Shown here piece after piece: positions 14,030 through 21,366 of a stretch of DNA of 55,089 nucleotides. A program made the position numbers and the translations under genes. Location of the stretch: positions 1-55,089 of the IMG/VR virus record IMGVR_UViG_3300028388_002422. One strand, written 5' to 3'. The notes under the pieces were generated by a model. The model was not told where the DNA came from. It saw only the letters and a program-made list of their open reading frames with translations, and made no database searches. Within the stretch, counting starts at the first letter, position 1; each line of letters starts with the position of its first letter. Source of the stretch: a virus.

Positions 14030-14284
14030 ATGCTTAGTAAAAGACAATACGAGGTTCTTAGCCATATTGAAGCACATCAGCGTCCAATTGAAAAATGGAT
14101 GCACACCGCAACGATTGCTTCTTTAATCAAGCATCGGTACGCAGTGGTGGTTTGTAATCGTAAATCAATTTCACTGAAAATTACCGATCTAGGTAAAATG
14201 GTTAGAACAAGCAAAGAATTGGATTACCGCGCAACGTTAAAAGATACGGCGGCTCTTCGGAGAAAATACCGTAATGTCGCGTGA
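14030..14284 (+). CDS. Small hypothetical protein, possible winged-helix
   Basis: 84 residues from ATG 14030, after GGAG. LSKRQYEVLSHIEAHQRP then ATIASLIKHRYAVVV and LKITDLGKMVRTSKEL follow the order of a winged helix: helices, then a two-strand wing ending in a TxLG motif. It may therefore bind DNA. Eleven-base overlap with the next gene. Confidence 0.55.
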   Translation: MLSKRQYEVLSHIEAHQRPIEKWMHTATIASLIKHRYAVVVCNRKSISLKITDLGKMVRTSKELDYRATLKDTAALRRKYRNVA

Positions 14285-14753
14285 TCCAATAATTTGTAGC
14301 TATGCCGAGGTTGTATCTTTCATCGAAGGATACATCCGGCGCGCTGAATCTCTCGAGTCTTTAATTGACGACATTGACCAGGGTGTCCTTGAGAAAGAAA
14401 TAAAAATCGAGGTGGAACTAGAGACAGCATCAAATGAGCTACTATTGGCTATAGAACGATTAAAAGAATTATCGAGCTTAGCTGATGACCGTCAAGCTCT
14501 TGTTTTGAAGACTTTCAATTTACAAAAAGAGTATTTTGCAAAGTTTAAAGAAATGGATGCTGTTGTAAATTCTGTTGTACAAGATGTTATTGATGATAGA
14601 AATGCAAAACTTGAAACAGACGTAGCACATACTAAAATATGTGAGAATCCAGAATGTAAAAAAGCTTTTGTACCTTCTACACCAACAGCCAAATATTGCA
14701 GCATGAAATGTAGTTCTAGAGTTAGATACCTGAGAATGAAAACAGCCAGATGA
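14274..14753 (+). CDS. Helical protein with C-terminal zinc finger
   Basis: 159 residues. Residues about 1-115 are mostly long helices, probably a coiled coil (KEIKIEVELETASNELLL, LVLKTFNLQKEYFAKFKEM). Residues about 122-150 form a treble-clef-like zinc finger CENPECKKAFVP...KYCSMKCSSRVRYLR, close to the CGNR type, with a basic tail that suggests nucleic-acid binding. Role unknown. Overlaps the next gene by four bases. Confidence 0.65.
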   Translation: MSRDPIICSYAEVVSFIEGYIRRAESLESLIDDIDQGVLEKEIKIEVELETASNELLLAIERLKELSSLADDRQALVLKTFNLQKEYFAKFKEMDAVVNSVVQDVIDDRNAKLETDVAHTKICENPECKKAFVPSTPTAKYCSMKCSSRVRYLRMKTAR

Positions 14754-15037
14754 GTAATGATAGTGACATTTCAGAAGCTTTCAAAGATTTAAGGAAAGCC
14801 GCGCAACAAAAACGTGAGCATAATCGTAGATATAGCACAAAGTTACTTTCTGCGAAAAGAATAAAATTTAGGTCTGCTAATAATGGGTACCATCTCATTA
14901 TTGCGGTCCATGAAGACACCATTGACTTCTGGCCTACAACAGGGCTATGGAAGATAAGGTCGACAAACACTAGTCGGCGCGGAGTGAGACAGTTGTTGGA
15001 GTATATACAAAATAATGAACCTCGCAGCACTGATTGA
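14750..15037 (+). CDS. Small basic hypothetical protein
   Basis: 95 residues, ATGA overlap. N-terminal charged helix (SEAFKDLRKAAQQKREHNRR), then strands (YHLIIAVHEDTIDFWPTTGLWKI) like a small double-psi or anti-restriction fold, but no family is certain. The W-xxTGLW pattern resembles a conserved phage type. Function unknown. Confidence 0.6.
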   Translation: MSNDSDISEAFKDLRKAAQQKREHNRRYSTKLLSAKRIKFRSANNGYHLIIAVHEDTIDFWPTTGLWKIRSTNTSRRGVRQLLEYIQNNEPRSTD

Positions 15038-15269
15038 TAAAGAAAACAAGGTAATTTATATTCCATTAACTGATGACATTTATGATCAAATACATTCTGT
15101 GCAATCATATGGTGAAAGATTTCTACCTGAGTTATTAATACTTGGTTCTGCGCCAGGTGAGGTAGAACTAAGCCCTCATTGGACTTGGAAGTTTATTGTA
15201 GATCCAGGTCTTTATGACTTAGATCAATCACTAACGGGGATACCGATGTATAAAGATCAACAACATTAG
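15015..15269 (+). CDS. Small hypothetical protein
   Basis: 84 residues, overlapping the previous gene by 23 bases. Strand-rich (KVIYIPLTDDIYDQIHSVQ, GEVELSPHWTWKFIVDPGL). No known motif. The ribosome site is weak. Confidence 0.5.
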   Translation: MNLAALIDKENKVIYIPLTDDIYDQIHSVQSYGERFLPELLILGSAPGEVELSPHWTWKFIVDPGLYDLDQSLTGIPMYKDQQH

Positions 15270-15278
15270 GCCGAAAAC

Positions 15279-15449
15279 ATGAAACAGAAAACTGCATTAG
15301 AATTGCTAGAAGAATTATTAGAGGGTAATTCATCGAATACCTTGATTGTGTCGAGATTCGCTATACTAGCAGTTATCAAGCAACTAAGAAAAGAACAGAA
15401 CTTGACTTGCGAATCATATGAGCTTTCAGACAGAAGTAGAGCAGTCTAA
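15279..15449 (+). CDS. 56-residue hypothetical protein
   Basis: ATG 15279 to TAA 15449; the end overlaps the primase-helicase start by 32 bases in another frame. Helical (TALELLEELLEGN, FAILAVIKQLRKEQ), resembling small accessory proteins found before replication genes. No family recognised. Confidence 0.5.
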   Translation: MKQKTALELLEELLEGNSSNTLIVSRFAILAVIKQLRKEQNLTCESYELSDRSRAV

Positions 15450-18144
15450 AGAACTATTCAAGAATAGGAAACCAATAGACCTGGTCCAACCCTATCTTGA
15501 ACATATTGAATTATTTTTGTCATGTATATCGCCAGAGTACGCAGATGAAGCTATAAAAAAGTTAACCCAATACCAGCTAGAAAAGACAAAGCCAGAGGAT
15601 TTTATTGTCCCTGACTCGAGAGTCTCTTTTAATTGGCAAACCACTGATGATGCTGGTGATACAATTAAGGGAGAAAAAGTTCTTAATGATTATGCTGCTC
15701 GAGCAATATACGGACCGCTATATGATGTTTATCCGCGGCTGTATAGTCTTAATCGAAAGGCCGCTGCTGTTTATGTGGCAATTAATAAGCTACAAGGTTC
15801 GCGGCGTGTAAAAGATGCCGTTACTGCGTGCCGAGCAATATGGGTTGAAGATGATGAAAAACAATCACGCGGCCCTCGGTCACCAAAAGATTTTCCTTTA
15901 CCTTATTCGCTTGTCGTAGAATCAAGTGATAAGAAATATCATTACTATTGGCTGACTTATACTGAGGATTTACGTACGTGGGAACGTATACAAAAAGAAG
16001 TAATGTCCGAAAAGTTTGGGTCAGATCGGGGAGCCAATGGTCTGAATCGTGCAATGCGCGTACCAGGCTTCTGGCATAAAAAGACAAATAAATTTGCAAC
16101 AAGAATCGTCTACATGCTTGATCATGAGCATGTTAAAATTGAACCTGTACCTTCAGACGATTTCTTGGAATTCTCAATACCAGCCGGAGGTAAAGAAGAA
16201 TATGCGTTCACATGCAACCTCGCAACCGAAGTACGTCGTTATGATTGGGAAGAAATCATGGCCACCTTCGGAGAGCATCTTACCACTTCATCTGAGGTCA
16301 CGGGAGAACTTGCCGCGTCATATGCGATCTTCGACCCAATTGAAGCCATGGAGCGCGTATTTACGGGCAACGATTATCATAGCTCTCTTCATAGCTTATG
16401 TATGCATTTTGCTAATTTTGTACAAGACACTACTTATGTCACTGATGTAGTTCAGTCATTAATGTGTCGTGTACCAGAGGGCTCACGAGATTCCCGATGG
16501 AACGCACGTTTTAATGACGTCAAGCGATCGGCGCGTGCTGCTGTAATGCGCAAAGTCGATGAAATGACAGCACAAACACTTGAAGTAAAACCAACAATCG
16601 GTGCATCATCTGATGTTGGTATTCATGATGGTAATTGGGTTATTGATTTTCCAGATGTCAGCGATGCATGTGTGCCACTTGATTTATTGATGAACGATTT
16701 TGATCGGATCCTGATCAATCCTATTCGTTCTTTTAATTTTGCTGCGATCATATCGCTTTTTTCACTAATTGCACAGAACATACCAGTTATGCCTGTGTTA
16801 AAGACACGGAAAGCAAATGGCTGCCATTTATTACTCGCACGGTCGGCAGGAGGGAAAGACATTAATGTATCAGGACCTCTTAGAGCACTTGCTCACAATA
16901 TTCTCCAAGGTGGTCATATTAGCCCCACCGACCTCCGGTCCAATGAGATTGTGTATTCATTGTTATCTGGAAACACGGAAATCACCAGTCTATCGGCTTT
17001 TCATAAGTGGGCACACGGCGGTCACAACAATTCTGGAGCAATATGGAGAAATACAGAATGCACGTCTATCATTGCAAAGATGACCGATGAAAACGCGTCC
17101 GTTGCCAATCTTTCAGAAACTGTTATTTCCATTCAAGACGGTCTCCCGATACCCCCGGTCACAAAATCGACTGGCAAGGAAAAGAAAGAGGTAGATCATC
17201 CACTGGTTGAATCATATAGTTTGCTCTTTGCAACACAGCCTGCTTCAATCAAAAAGTACATGAACCCGCGCCTTTTATACAAAGGGGTCATTGGTCGGTT
17301 TGATTATTACGTTCCAGAACAAGAAGAATCAGATGAAATTATATCATTTCTGGACGCAGAAGTTACAAATGATTATGTATTTAGCGACGAAACAATTGAC
17401 TTTATTCGGTACGCCTTGACCGTTTGCAGTAGTCATGTAAGACACACTTCTAAAGATGTGTCGGACGAAATCTCTCGTAACGTAATATTACAGTATGATA
17501 AAGACTGGGTAAATGGGAAGAAAAATGGACCAAACCGTCAGATGCACGTTGACTGGGATCGCAAACGTCGTGAAGAGTATTACTCGGACGATATCGAGTT
17601 TAGAACCTTCATCGATCGTGTCGCCATGTCAACTGAGCGGTACCTTACCATATTATCTTTTATGCAGCACCTCTATACGCATTACAAAGCAGGAACAGAT
17701 CCTTTCGCAGAACAATTTGCTGCGACGCCTGAGCTTATCACCCTTGCTACCAAGCTCGGAGACTATCAGTATGAGGTCCGTGTGCACCGCATATGGAGTC
17801 TTATCGCGCGAGACAAGGGACTTGACGAAAAGCATCAGGGGATGCTTGATGCCATTAAGCAGGCTGATGCAAAGCCTGACCGATGGCAAAAAATCATTGC
17901 TGGAACACCCCAGGAACGGGCCTATATGCATTTATTCGAAAAAGAAAGATACATACCAATGAGTGGTGTGTTGCGCTATTTGAATAAAGATAGCACAATT
18001 TTAACTAAGGATGGTATAAGTATTTGCTTAGCACTGGCCGATTTTGGCTATGTTGAATTTGCCAAGCTTAAGCAAATTGATGTACGGATATCAGATAAAC
18101 CTATCAAAAATGTGGTTCGATTGACAGCCCAAGGTAGGTCATAA
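15418..18144 (+). CDS. DNA primase-helicase (RepB-like AEP primase plus helicase-like region)
   Basis: 908 residues. N-terminal archaeo-eukaryotic-type primase: a catalytic acidic strand AIWVEDDE (about 140-147), an SxH-type motif SSDKKYHYYW (about 168-177) and RVPGFWHKK (about 215-223), as in RepB/D5-like phage primases. Residues about 420-800 look like a DUF3987-type helicase, but the P-loop LLARSAGGKD lacks the first Gly and the usual Ser/Thr after GK. A C-terminal winged-helix is likely. It should prime and perhaps unwind DNA at replication forks. No internal stop or shift seen. Confidence 0.75.
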   Translation: MSFQTEVEQSKELFKNRKPIDLVQPYLEHIELFLSCISPEYADEAIKKLTQYQLEKTKPEDFIVPDSRVSFNWQTTDDAGDTIKGEKVLNDYAARAIYGPLYDVYPRLYSLNRKAAAVYVAINKLQGSRRVKDAVTACRAIWVEDDEKQSRGPRSPKDFPLPYSLVVESSDKKYHYYWLTYTEDLRTWERIQKEVMSEKFGSDRGANGLNRAMRVPGFWHKKTNKFATRIVYMLDHEHVKIEPVPSDDFLEFSIPAGGKEEYAFTCNLATEVRRYDWEEIMATFGEHLTTSSEVTGELAASYAIFDPIEAMERVFTGNDYHSSLHSLCMHFANFVQDTTYVTDVVQSLMCRVPEGSRDSRWNARFNDVKRSARAAVMRKVDEMTAQTLEVKPTIGASSDVGIHDGNWVIDFPDVSDACVPLDLLMNDFDRILINPIRSFNFAAIISLFSLIAQNIPVMPVLKTRKANGCHLLLARSAGGKDINVSGPLRALAHNILQGGHISPTDLRSNEIVYSLLSGNTEITSLSAFHKWAHGGHNNSGAIWRNTECTSIIAKMTDENASVANLSETVISIQDGLPIPPVTKSTGKEKKEVDHPLVESYSLLFATQPASIKKYMNPRLLYKGVIGRFDYYVPEQEESDEIISFLDAEVTNDYVFSDETIDFIRYALTVCSSHVRHTSKDVSDEISRNVILQYDKDWVNGKKNGPNRQMHVDWDRKRREEYYSDDIEFRTFIDRVAMSTERYLTILSFMQHLYTHYKAGTDPFAEQFAATPELITLATKLGDYQYEVRVHRIWSLIARDKGLDEKHQGMLDAIKQADAKPDRWQKIIAGTPQERAYMHLFEKERYIPMSGVLRYLNKDSTILTKDGISICLALADFGYVEFAKLKQIDVRISDKPIKNVVRLTAQGRS

Positions 18145-18187
18145 TTCTGATATAAGCAAAATTTATTGGAAGGATAAAAACATTCTA

Positions 18188-18217
18188 TTGTACTTTTAAT
18201 TTTTTCCGGCCTATAAT
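18188..18217 (+). promoter_or_regulatory. Early/middle promoter P5 (TTGTAC family)
   Basis: TTGTAC (18188-18193), 18-base spacer, TATAAT (18212-18217). A perfect eight-base leader hairpin AACAGTTG/CAACTGTT follows (about 18223-18246), then GGAG before ATG 18275. It drives the third helical-repeat paralogue and the recombination genes. Confidence 0.8.
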
Positions 18218-18274
18218 TTATTTAACAGTTGAGCAAAACAACTGTTGTGGACAACCTAACTAATGGAGCTCAAA

Positions 18275-18853
18275 ATGAGTGAAGCACTTGAAACCATGAC
18301 CGAAGAAACTGAAGTTGAAGCTGCGCCTGTCAAAGAAGACGAGCTGCTGCCTACCTTCCAGGCCTGGATTGACGAAGGTATAGAGGAAGACGAGATTATC
18401 ATGAAGCTCCACAAGGAGCATAATTTGTCGCTTCCTTCTGCTGTGTCTCGCTTCCGTAAGCTGAAAAGTCAAGCTGGCCTGACTTCGCCTCGTGGCCACA
18501 AGTCGGAAGATGTCCAAGCGTTTATCCAAGAGCGTGTTGACGCTGGTGACGAGCGTGCTGTTATCATTGAAGCAATGGTGGAGAAGTTTGGTTACACCAA
18601 AAACTCCGCCGCTTCTACTTTCAGCACGCAAGGCAAAAAGCTTGGTCTCACCGGTGAAGGCGGCGCAAGCGTGCGTGTTCCGATGGAAAAGACTGTTGCT
18701 TTTTTGCGTGCTAACAAAGACCTCAAGAAGCAAGAGCTGGTTGCAAAAATGTCAGAAGAATTGGGCTATGCTCAGTCGACCTGCGGCGCGTTCTATACGT
18801 ACATTCCGATGGCCGAAGAATGGGCCAAGCAGGAACTGGCAGCTGCTGAATAA
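18275..18853 (+). CDS. Helical-repeat protein C, three-unit paralogue of 6149 and 7427
   Basis: 192 residues from ATG 18275, six bases after GGAG. An acidic N-terminus (ETEVEAAPVKEDE) precedes three units of about 45 residues: about 25-68 (FQAWIDEGIEEDEIIMKL...), about 75-125 (VQAFIQERVDAGDERAVI...KNSAASTF) and about 135-190 (KTVAFLRANKDLKKQELV...). The last unit matches the C-terminal unit of the other two (VAFLR, KKQEL, QSTC, EEWAKQE). It is thus a longer version of the same family. GC content is higher than its neighbours. Placed before a Sak4-like ATPase and an SSB, so DNA binding is plausible. Confidence 0.8.
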   Translation: MSEALETMTEETEVEAAPVKEDELLPTFQAWIDEGIEEDEIIMKLHKEHNLSLPSAVSRFRKLKSQAGLTSPRGHKSEDVQAFIQERVDAGDERAVIIEAMVEKFGYTKNSAASTFSTQGKKLGLTGEGGASVRVPMEKTVAFLRANKDLKKQELVAKMSEELGYAQSTCGAFYTYIPMAEEWAKQELAAAE

Positions 18854-18867
18854 GTAGCATTTGAAAT

Positions 18868-18928
18868 TACTCTTGCCCCTTCTATTAAAACATAGTTACC
18901 TCCTGGCTATGTAGAAGGGGCGAGAGTA
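18868..18928 (+). promoter_or_regulatory. Long RNA hairpin with anti-Shine-Dalgarno-like loop
   Basis: TACTCTTGCCCCTTCT (18868-18883) pairs with AGAAGGGGCGAGAGTA (18913-18928) with one G-U pair; after a bulge on the 5' side, ACATAG (18890-18895) pairs with CTATGT (18907-18912). The loop is TTACCTCCTGG (18896-18906), which contains ACCTCCT, complementary to GGAGG ribosome sites. No T run, so not a terminator. Lies between the repeat protein and the ATPase start. Confidence 0.65.
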
Positions 18929-18945
18929 TCTAATTGGAGAAGCTT

Positions 18946-19638
18946 GTGGCTTTGAAGATTCAATCAACCCGTGATACAGCTACGTCGCAATACATTAATG
19001 CGATTATTTATGGCCAAGCGGGTATCGGTAAAACTGTACTTTGTAGTACAGCTCCTCACCCAATTATACTTTCTGCCGAAGATGGTCTATTGTCACTTGC
19101 TGGCAAAGATATTGACTTCGTTAAAATCACATGCTTCCAAGATCTCATTGAGGCTTATAATGAGCTAAAGAAAGGTGAGCATGATTATCAAACGGTTTGC
19201 ATTGATTCTTTATCAGAAGTAGCAGAGACAATTCTCGCAGAACGTAAGAAAAACGAACGTGATCCACGTCGTGCTTATGGCGACATGGCAGAAGAAATTA
19301 TTGCTGCGGTTCGTAAATTCAAACGTCTTCCTATGCACACCTTCTTTATTGCAAAGCAAGGGCGTATTGAAGATGCTTTCACTGGTAAGCAAAGCTTTGG
19401 GCCATCTTTTCCTGGCCAAGTATTGCAGGCTAATCTACCCTACCAAGTCGATTTACTTTTTCCCATGCGTTTAGGCAAGCATGAAGGTAAAGAGTATCGT
19501 TATATCCAAACTGCGCCTGATATTCAATATGAGGCGAAAGATAGATCTGGAATCTTTGATGCAAAAGAGAAGCCAGATTTAGGCGTCATGATCGAAAAAC
19601 TTCGCAATCATGTCCAAACTACTCAAACAGGAAATTAA
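18946..19638 (+). CDS. Sak4-like RecA-fold ATPase, phage recombination
   Basis: About 230 residues from GTG 18946 (six bases after GGAG; a TTG lies four codons earlier). Walker A GQAGIGKT at about residues 23-30, acidic Walker B region TVCIDSLSEVAE (about 83-95). Size and motifs fit phage AAA_24 / Sak4 proteins, which anneal or load single strands with an SSB partner. An SSB-like gene follows directly and a PD-(D/E)XK nuclease soon after, forming a recombination set. Confidence 0.82.
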   Translation: MALKIQSTRDTATSQYINAIIYGQAGIGKTVLCSTAPHPIILSAEDGLLSLAGKDIDFVKITCFQDLIEAYNELKKGEHDYQTVCIDSLSEVAETILAERKKNERDPRRAYGDMAEEIIAAVRKFKRLPMHTFFIAKQGRIEDAFTGKQSFGPSFPGQVLQANLPYQVDLLFPMRLGKHEGKEYRYIQTAPDIQYEAKDRSGIFDAKEKPDLGVMIEKLRNHVQTTQTGN

Positions 19639-19641
19639 AAC

Positions 19642-20085
19642 ATGGCACTACTTGATAAAACGTTTGTAACTGATGACGAGGCTGATGCCAACCTTGATCC
19701 TATTCCGGCTGGTACAGTTGCAACTGTAATCATCAAAGATTCAGAAATCAAAACAACTCGCGCTGGAACCGGTGAGTATATCAAAATTACAATGGAAGTG
19801 GCGGAACCCGAGGAATACGCCGGTCGGCTTGTTTGGCACAACTTCAATGTTGTAAACCCAAACGAGAAAGCTGTACAAATTGGTCGTGGCCAACTAAAGC
19901 GGCTAAATCAAATTCTCGGTATTAAAGAATTGCAGGATACTGCTGAGCTGCATGGGCAACCATTTAAAGTCTCTCTTGGAATCCAAAAGAGCGAAGGTTA
20001 TGATCCGCAGAATACCGTCAAAAAGTTTCTGCCACTGACAACTGAAGAATCTTCTGCCGAGAGTGACGATCCTTGGGATAGTTAA
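19642..20085 (+). CDS. Phage single-strand DNA-binding protein (DUF669 type)
   Basis: 147 residues, four bases after the ATPase stop. DUF669-like: LDPIPAGTVATVIIKDSEIK, GTGEYIKITMEV, VWHNFNVVNPN, then RLNQILGI. The extreme C-terminus is acidic with an aromatic residue (ESDDPWDS), like SSB tails that recruit replication partners. It probably coats single strands during replication and recombination. Confidence 0.8.
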   Translation: MALLDKTFVTDDEADANLDPIPAGTVATVIIKDSEIKTTRAGTGEYIKITMEVAEPEEYAGRLVWHNFNVVNPNEKAVQIGRGQLKRLNQILGIKELQDTAELHGQPFKVSLGIQKSEGYDPQNTVKKFLPLTTEESSAESDDPWDS

Positions 20086-20260
20086 GGAAGTGATGCAATG
20101 TAAACAGTCAAGATGACTGCATTTCACGAGTGAGCTAAGGTGGTTCCTTAAAGCTGGACGTAAGCGGGAATAACAGTGTCAAAGCCTTTGCTGCCCGGCC
20201 ACCATCTAATATTATGCGATTACAAAAATACATTGCAACTGTAATAATTTTGACTCGCTA
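20086..20260 (+). other. Intergenic gap with secondary-structure potential
   Basis: 175 bases without a credible gene. CTAAGG/CCTTA(A)AG (about 20134-20154) and GGTGG/CCACC (about 20139 with 20200) can pair. No clear promoter or T run. It might be a leader, a processing site, or a small RNA; nothing decisive is visible. Confidence 0.3.
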
Positions 20261-20398
20261 ATGCAGGCCAATTTAGATTTGATAAAAGAAAATCAAAGAT
20301 TGTTTACTGCCTTGGTTCAAATCAGTTGTCTTAATAAAGACCACATAAAGCTTATTATAGAAATAGCAGAGAATGCAATTAAGAATAATGCCAAGTAA
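20261..20398 (+). CDS. 45-residue hypothetical protein
   Basis: ATG 20261 to TAA 20398. Helical and amphipathic (LDLIKENQRLFTALVQ, IKLIIEIAENAIKN). No recognised family. The ribosome site is weak. The end overlaps the next gene. Confidence 0.45.
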   Translation: MQANLDLIKENQRLFTALVQISCLNKDHIKLIIEIAENAIKNNAK

Positions 20399-20570
20399 TC
20401 CACAAATGATGCTACTTTCACCACAGTATGAAGAAGAATATGTAAGACGTTATGGCAAGCAACCAAAATTTATACCAGTTGATTTTGTATCAAATCATTT
20501 TTTACCCCGTGGTATAGAAGTACGTCGCAATTATAGTCGAGTATGGATTAAAAATGCCAAATCTAAGTGA
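20388..20570 (+). CDS. Small basic hypothetical protein
   Basis: 60 residues from ATG 20388 (MPSNPQMMLLSPQYEEEY). Basic C-terminal half (RGIEVRRNYSRVWIKNAKSK). Overlaps both neighbours by about 11-17 bases. No family recognised; possibly an accessory factor for the nuclease that follows. Confidence 0.5.
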   Translation: MPSNPQMMLLSPQYEEEYVRRYGKQPKFIPVDFVSNHFLPRGIEVRRNYSRVWIKNAKSK

Positions 20571-21366
20571 TGTTGCCTTAGGCATCAAAATTGCAATGAA
20601 TGCGGGAACTATCACAGAGTTTCCGCGTCCTTATTTGGGAATGAGCCAACTCGGCAATCCTTGCGCGAGGCGCTTGTGGATGTACTTTCGTTGGGCTGCG
20701 CAAACCAAATATAAAAAGAAAAGTAGACGTATATTTGAACGCGGTGATATTGAAGAGCAACGTGTACTACAATATTGGCGTGAAATAGGAATAAAAATTG
20801 AAGATACTCAACGCACGTTAATTGGTTGTGATGGGCACCTTAAAGGACATACTGATGGTGTGCTACGAAATATACCTGGCATAGAAGATGTACCGATGGT
20901 CGGTGAAATAAAAAGTATGGCTCATAAATATTTTGTGCCACTAACTAAAAAAGGTTTAAAAGCGTCTAAACCTGAATATTATTCACAAGCCCAAATTTAC
21001 ATGCACTATGAAGGCCTGAAACATTGTTTACATCATACTACAAATAAAAATGACGAAGATTTCTACATTGAAATAATTGAATACGATAAAGATCATGCTG
21101 AAGACCTCGACAACAAAGCACGAGATATTATCTTTTCCGCTATGCCGCCTCGAAAAATATCAGAAGACCCTACCTACTGGATGTGTCAATGGTGTGATTT
21201 TTACGGGCCCTGCCAGCTTAACGATAACTTTCTGCGAACCTGTAGAACCTGTCAGCACTCAACACCTGCGCCTGGTGGTAAATGGGAATGTTCCGAGCAT
21301 AGTAAAGAGTTAACGATTGACGAGCAAAAAGCAGCTTGTACAAAATATGACTGTCTTAAAGTATGA
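20554..21366 (+). CDS. PD-(D/E)XK exonuclease-like protein with cysteine clusters
   Basis: 270 residues. Nuclease core: FERGDIEEQRVL (about 68-80, an early acidic helix), GHTDGV with the Asp (about 95-100), GEIKS with Glu and Lys (about 117-121), and a following Q-AQIYMHYEG helix, the usual order in PDDEXK_1 / Cas4-like nucleases. The C-terminus has CQWCDFYGPC, then CRTCQHS and further Cys, which may hold a zinc or iron-sulfur centre. With Sak4-like ATPase and SSB nearby, it is the likely strand-resecting nuclease of phage recombination. Confidence 0.75.
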   Translation: MPNLSDVALGIKIAMNAGTITEFPRPYLGMSQLGNPCARRLWMYFRWAAQTKYKKKSRRIFERGDIEEQRVLQYWREIGIKIEDTQRTLIGCDGHLKGHTDGVLRNIPGIEDVPMVGEIKSMAHKYFVPLTKKGLKASKPEYYSQAQIYMHYEGLKHCLHHTTNKNDEDFYIEIIEYDKDHAEDLDNKARDIIFSAMPPRKISEDPTYWMCQWCDFYGPCQLNDNFLRTCRTCQHSTPAPGGKWECSEHSKELTIDEQKAACTKYDCLKV

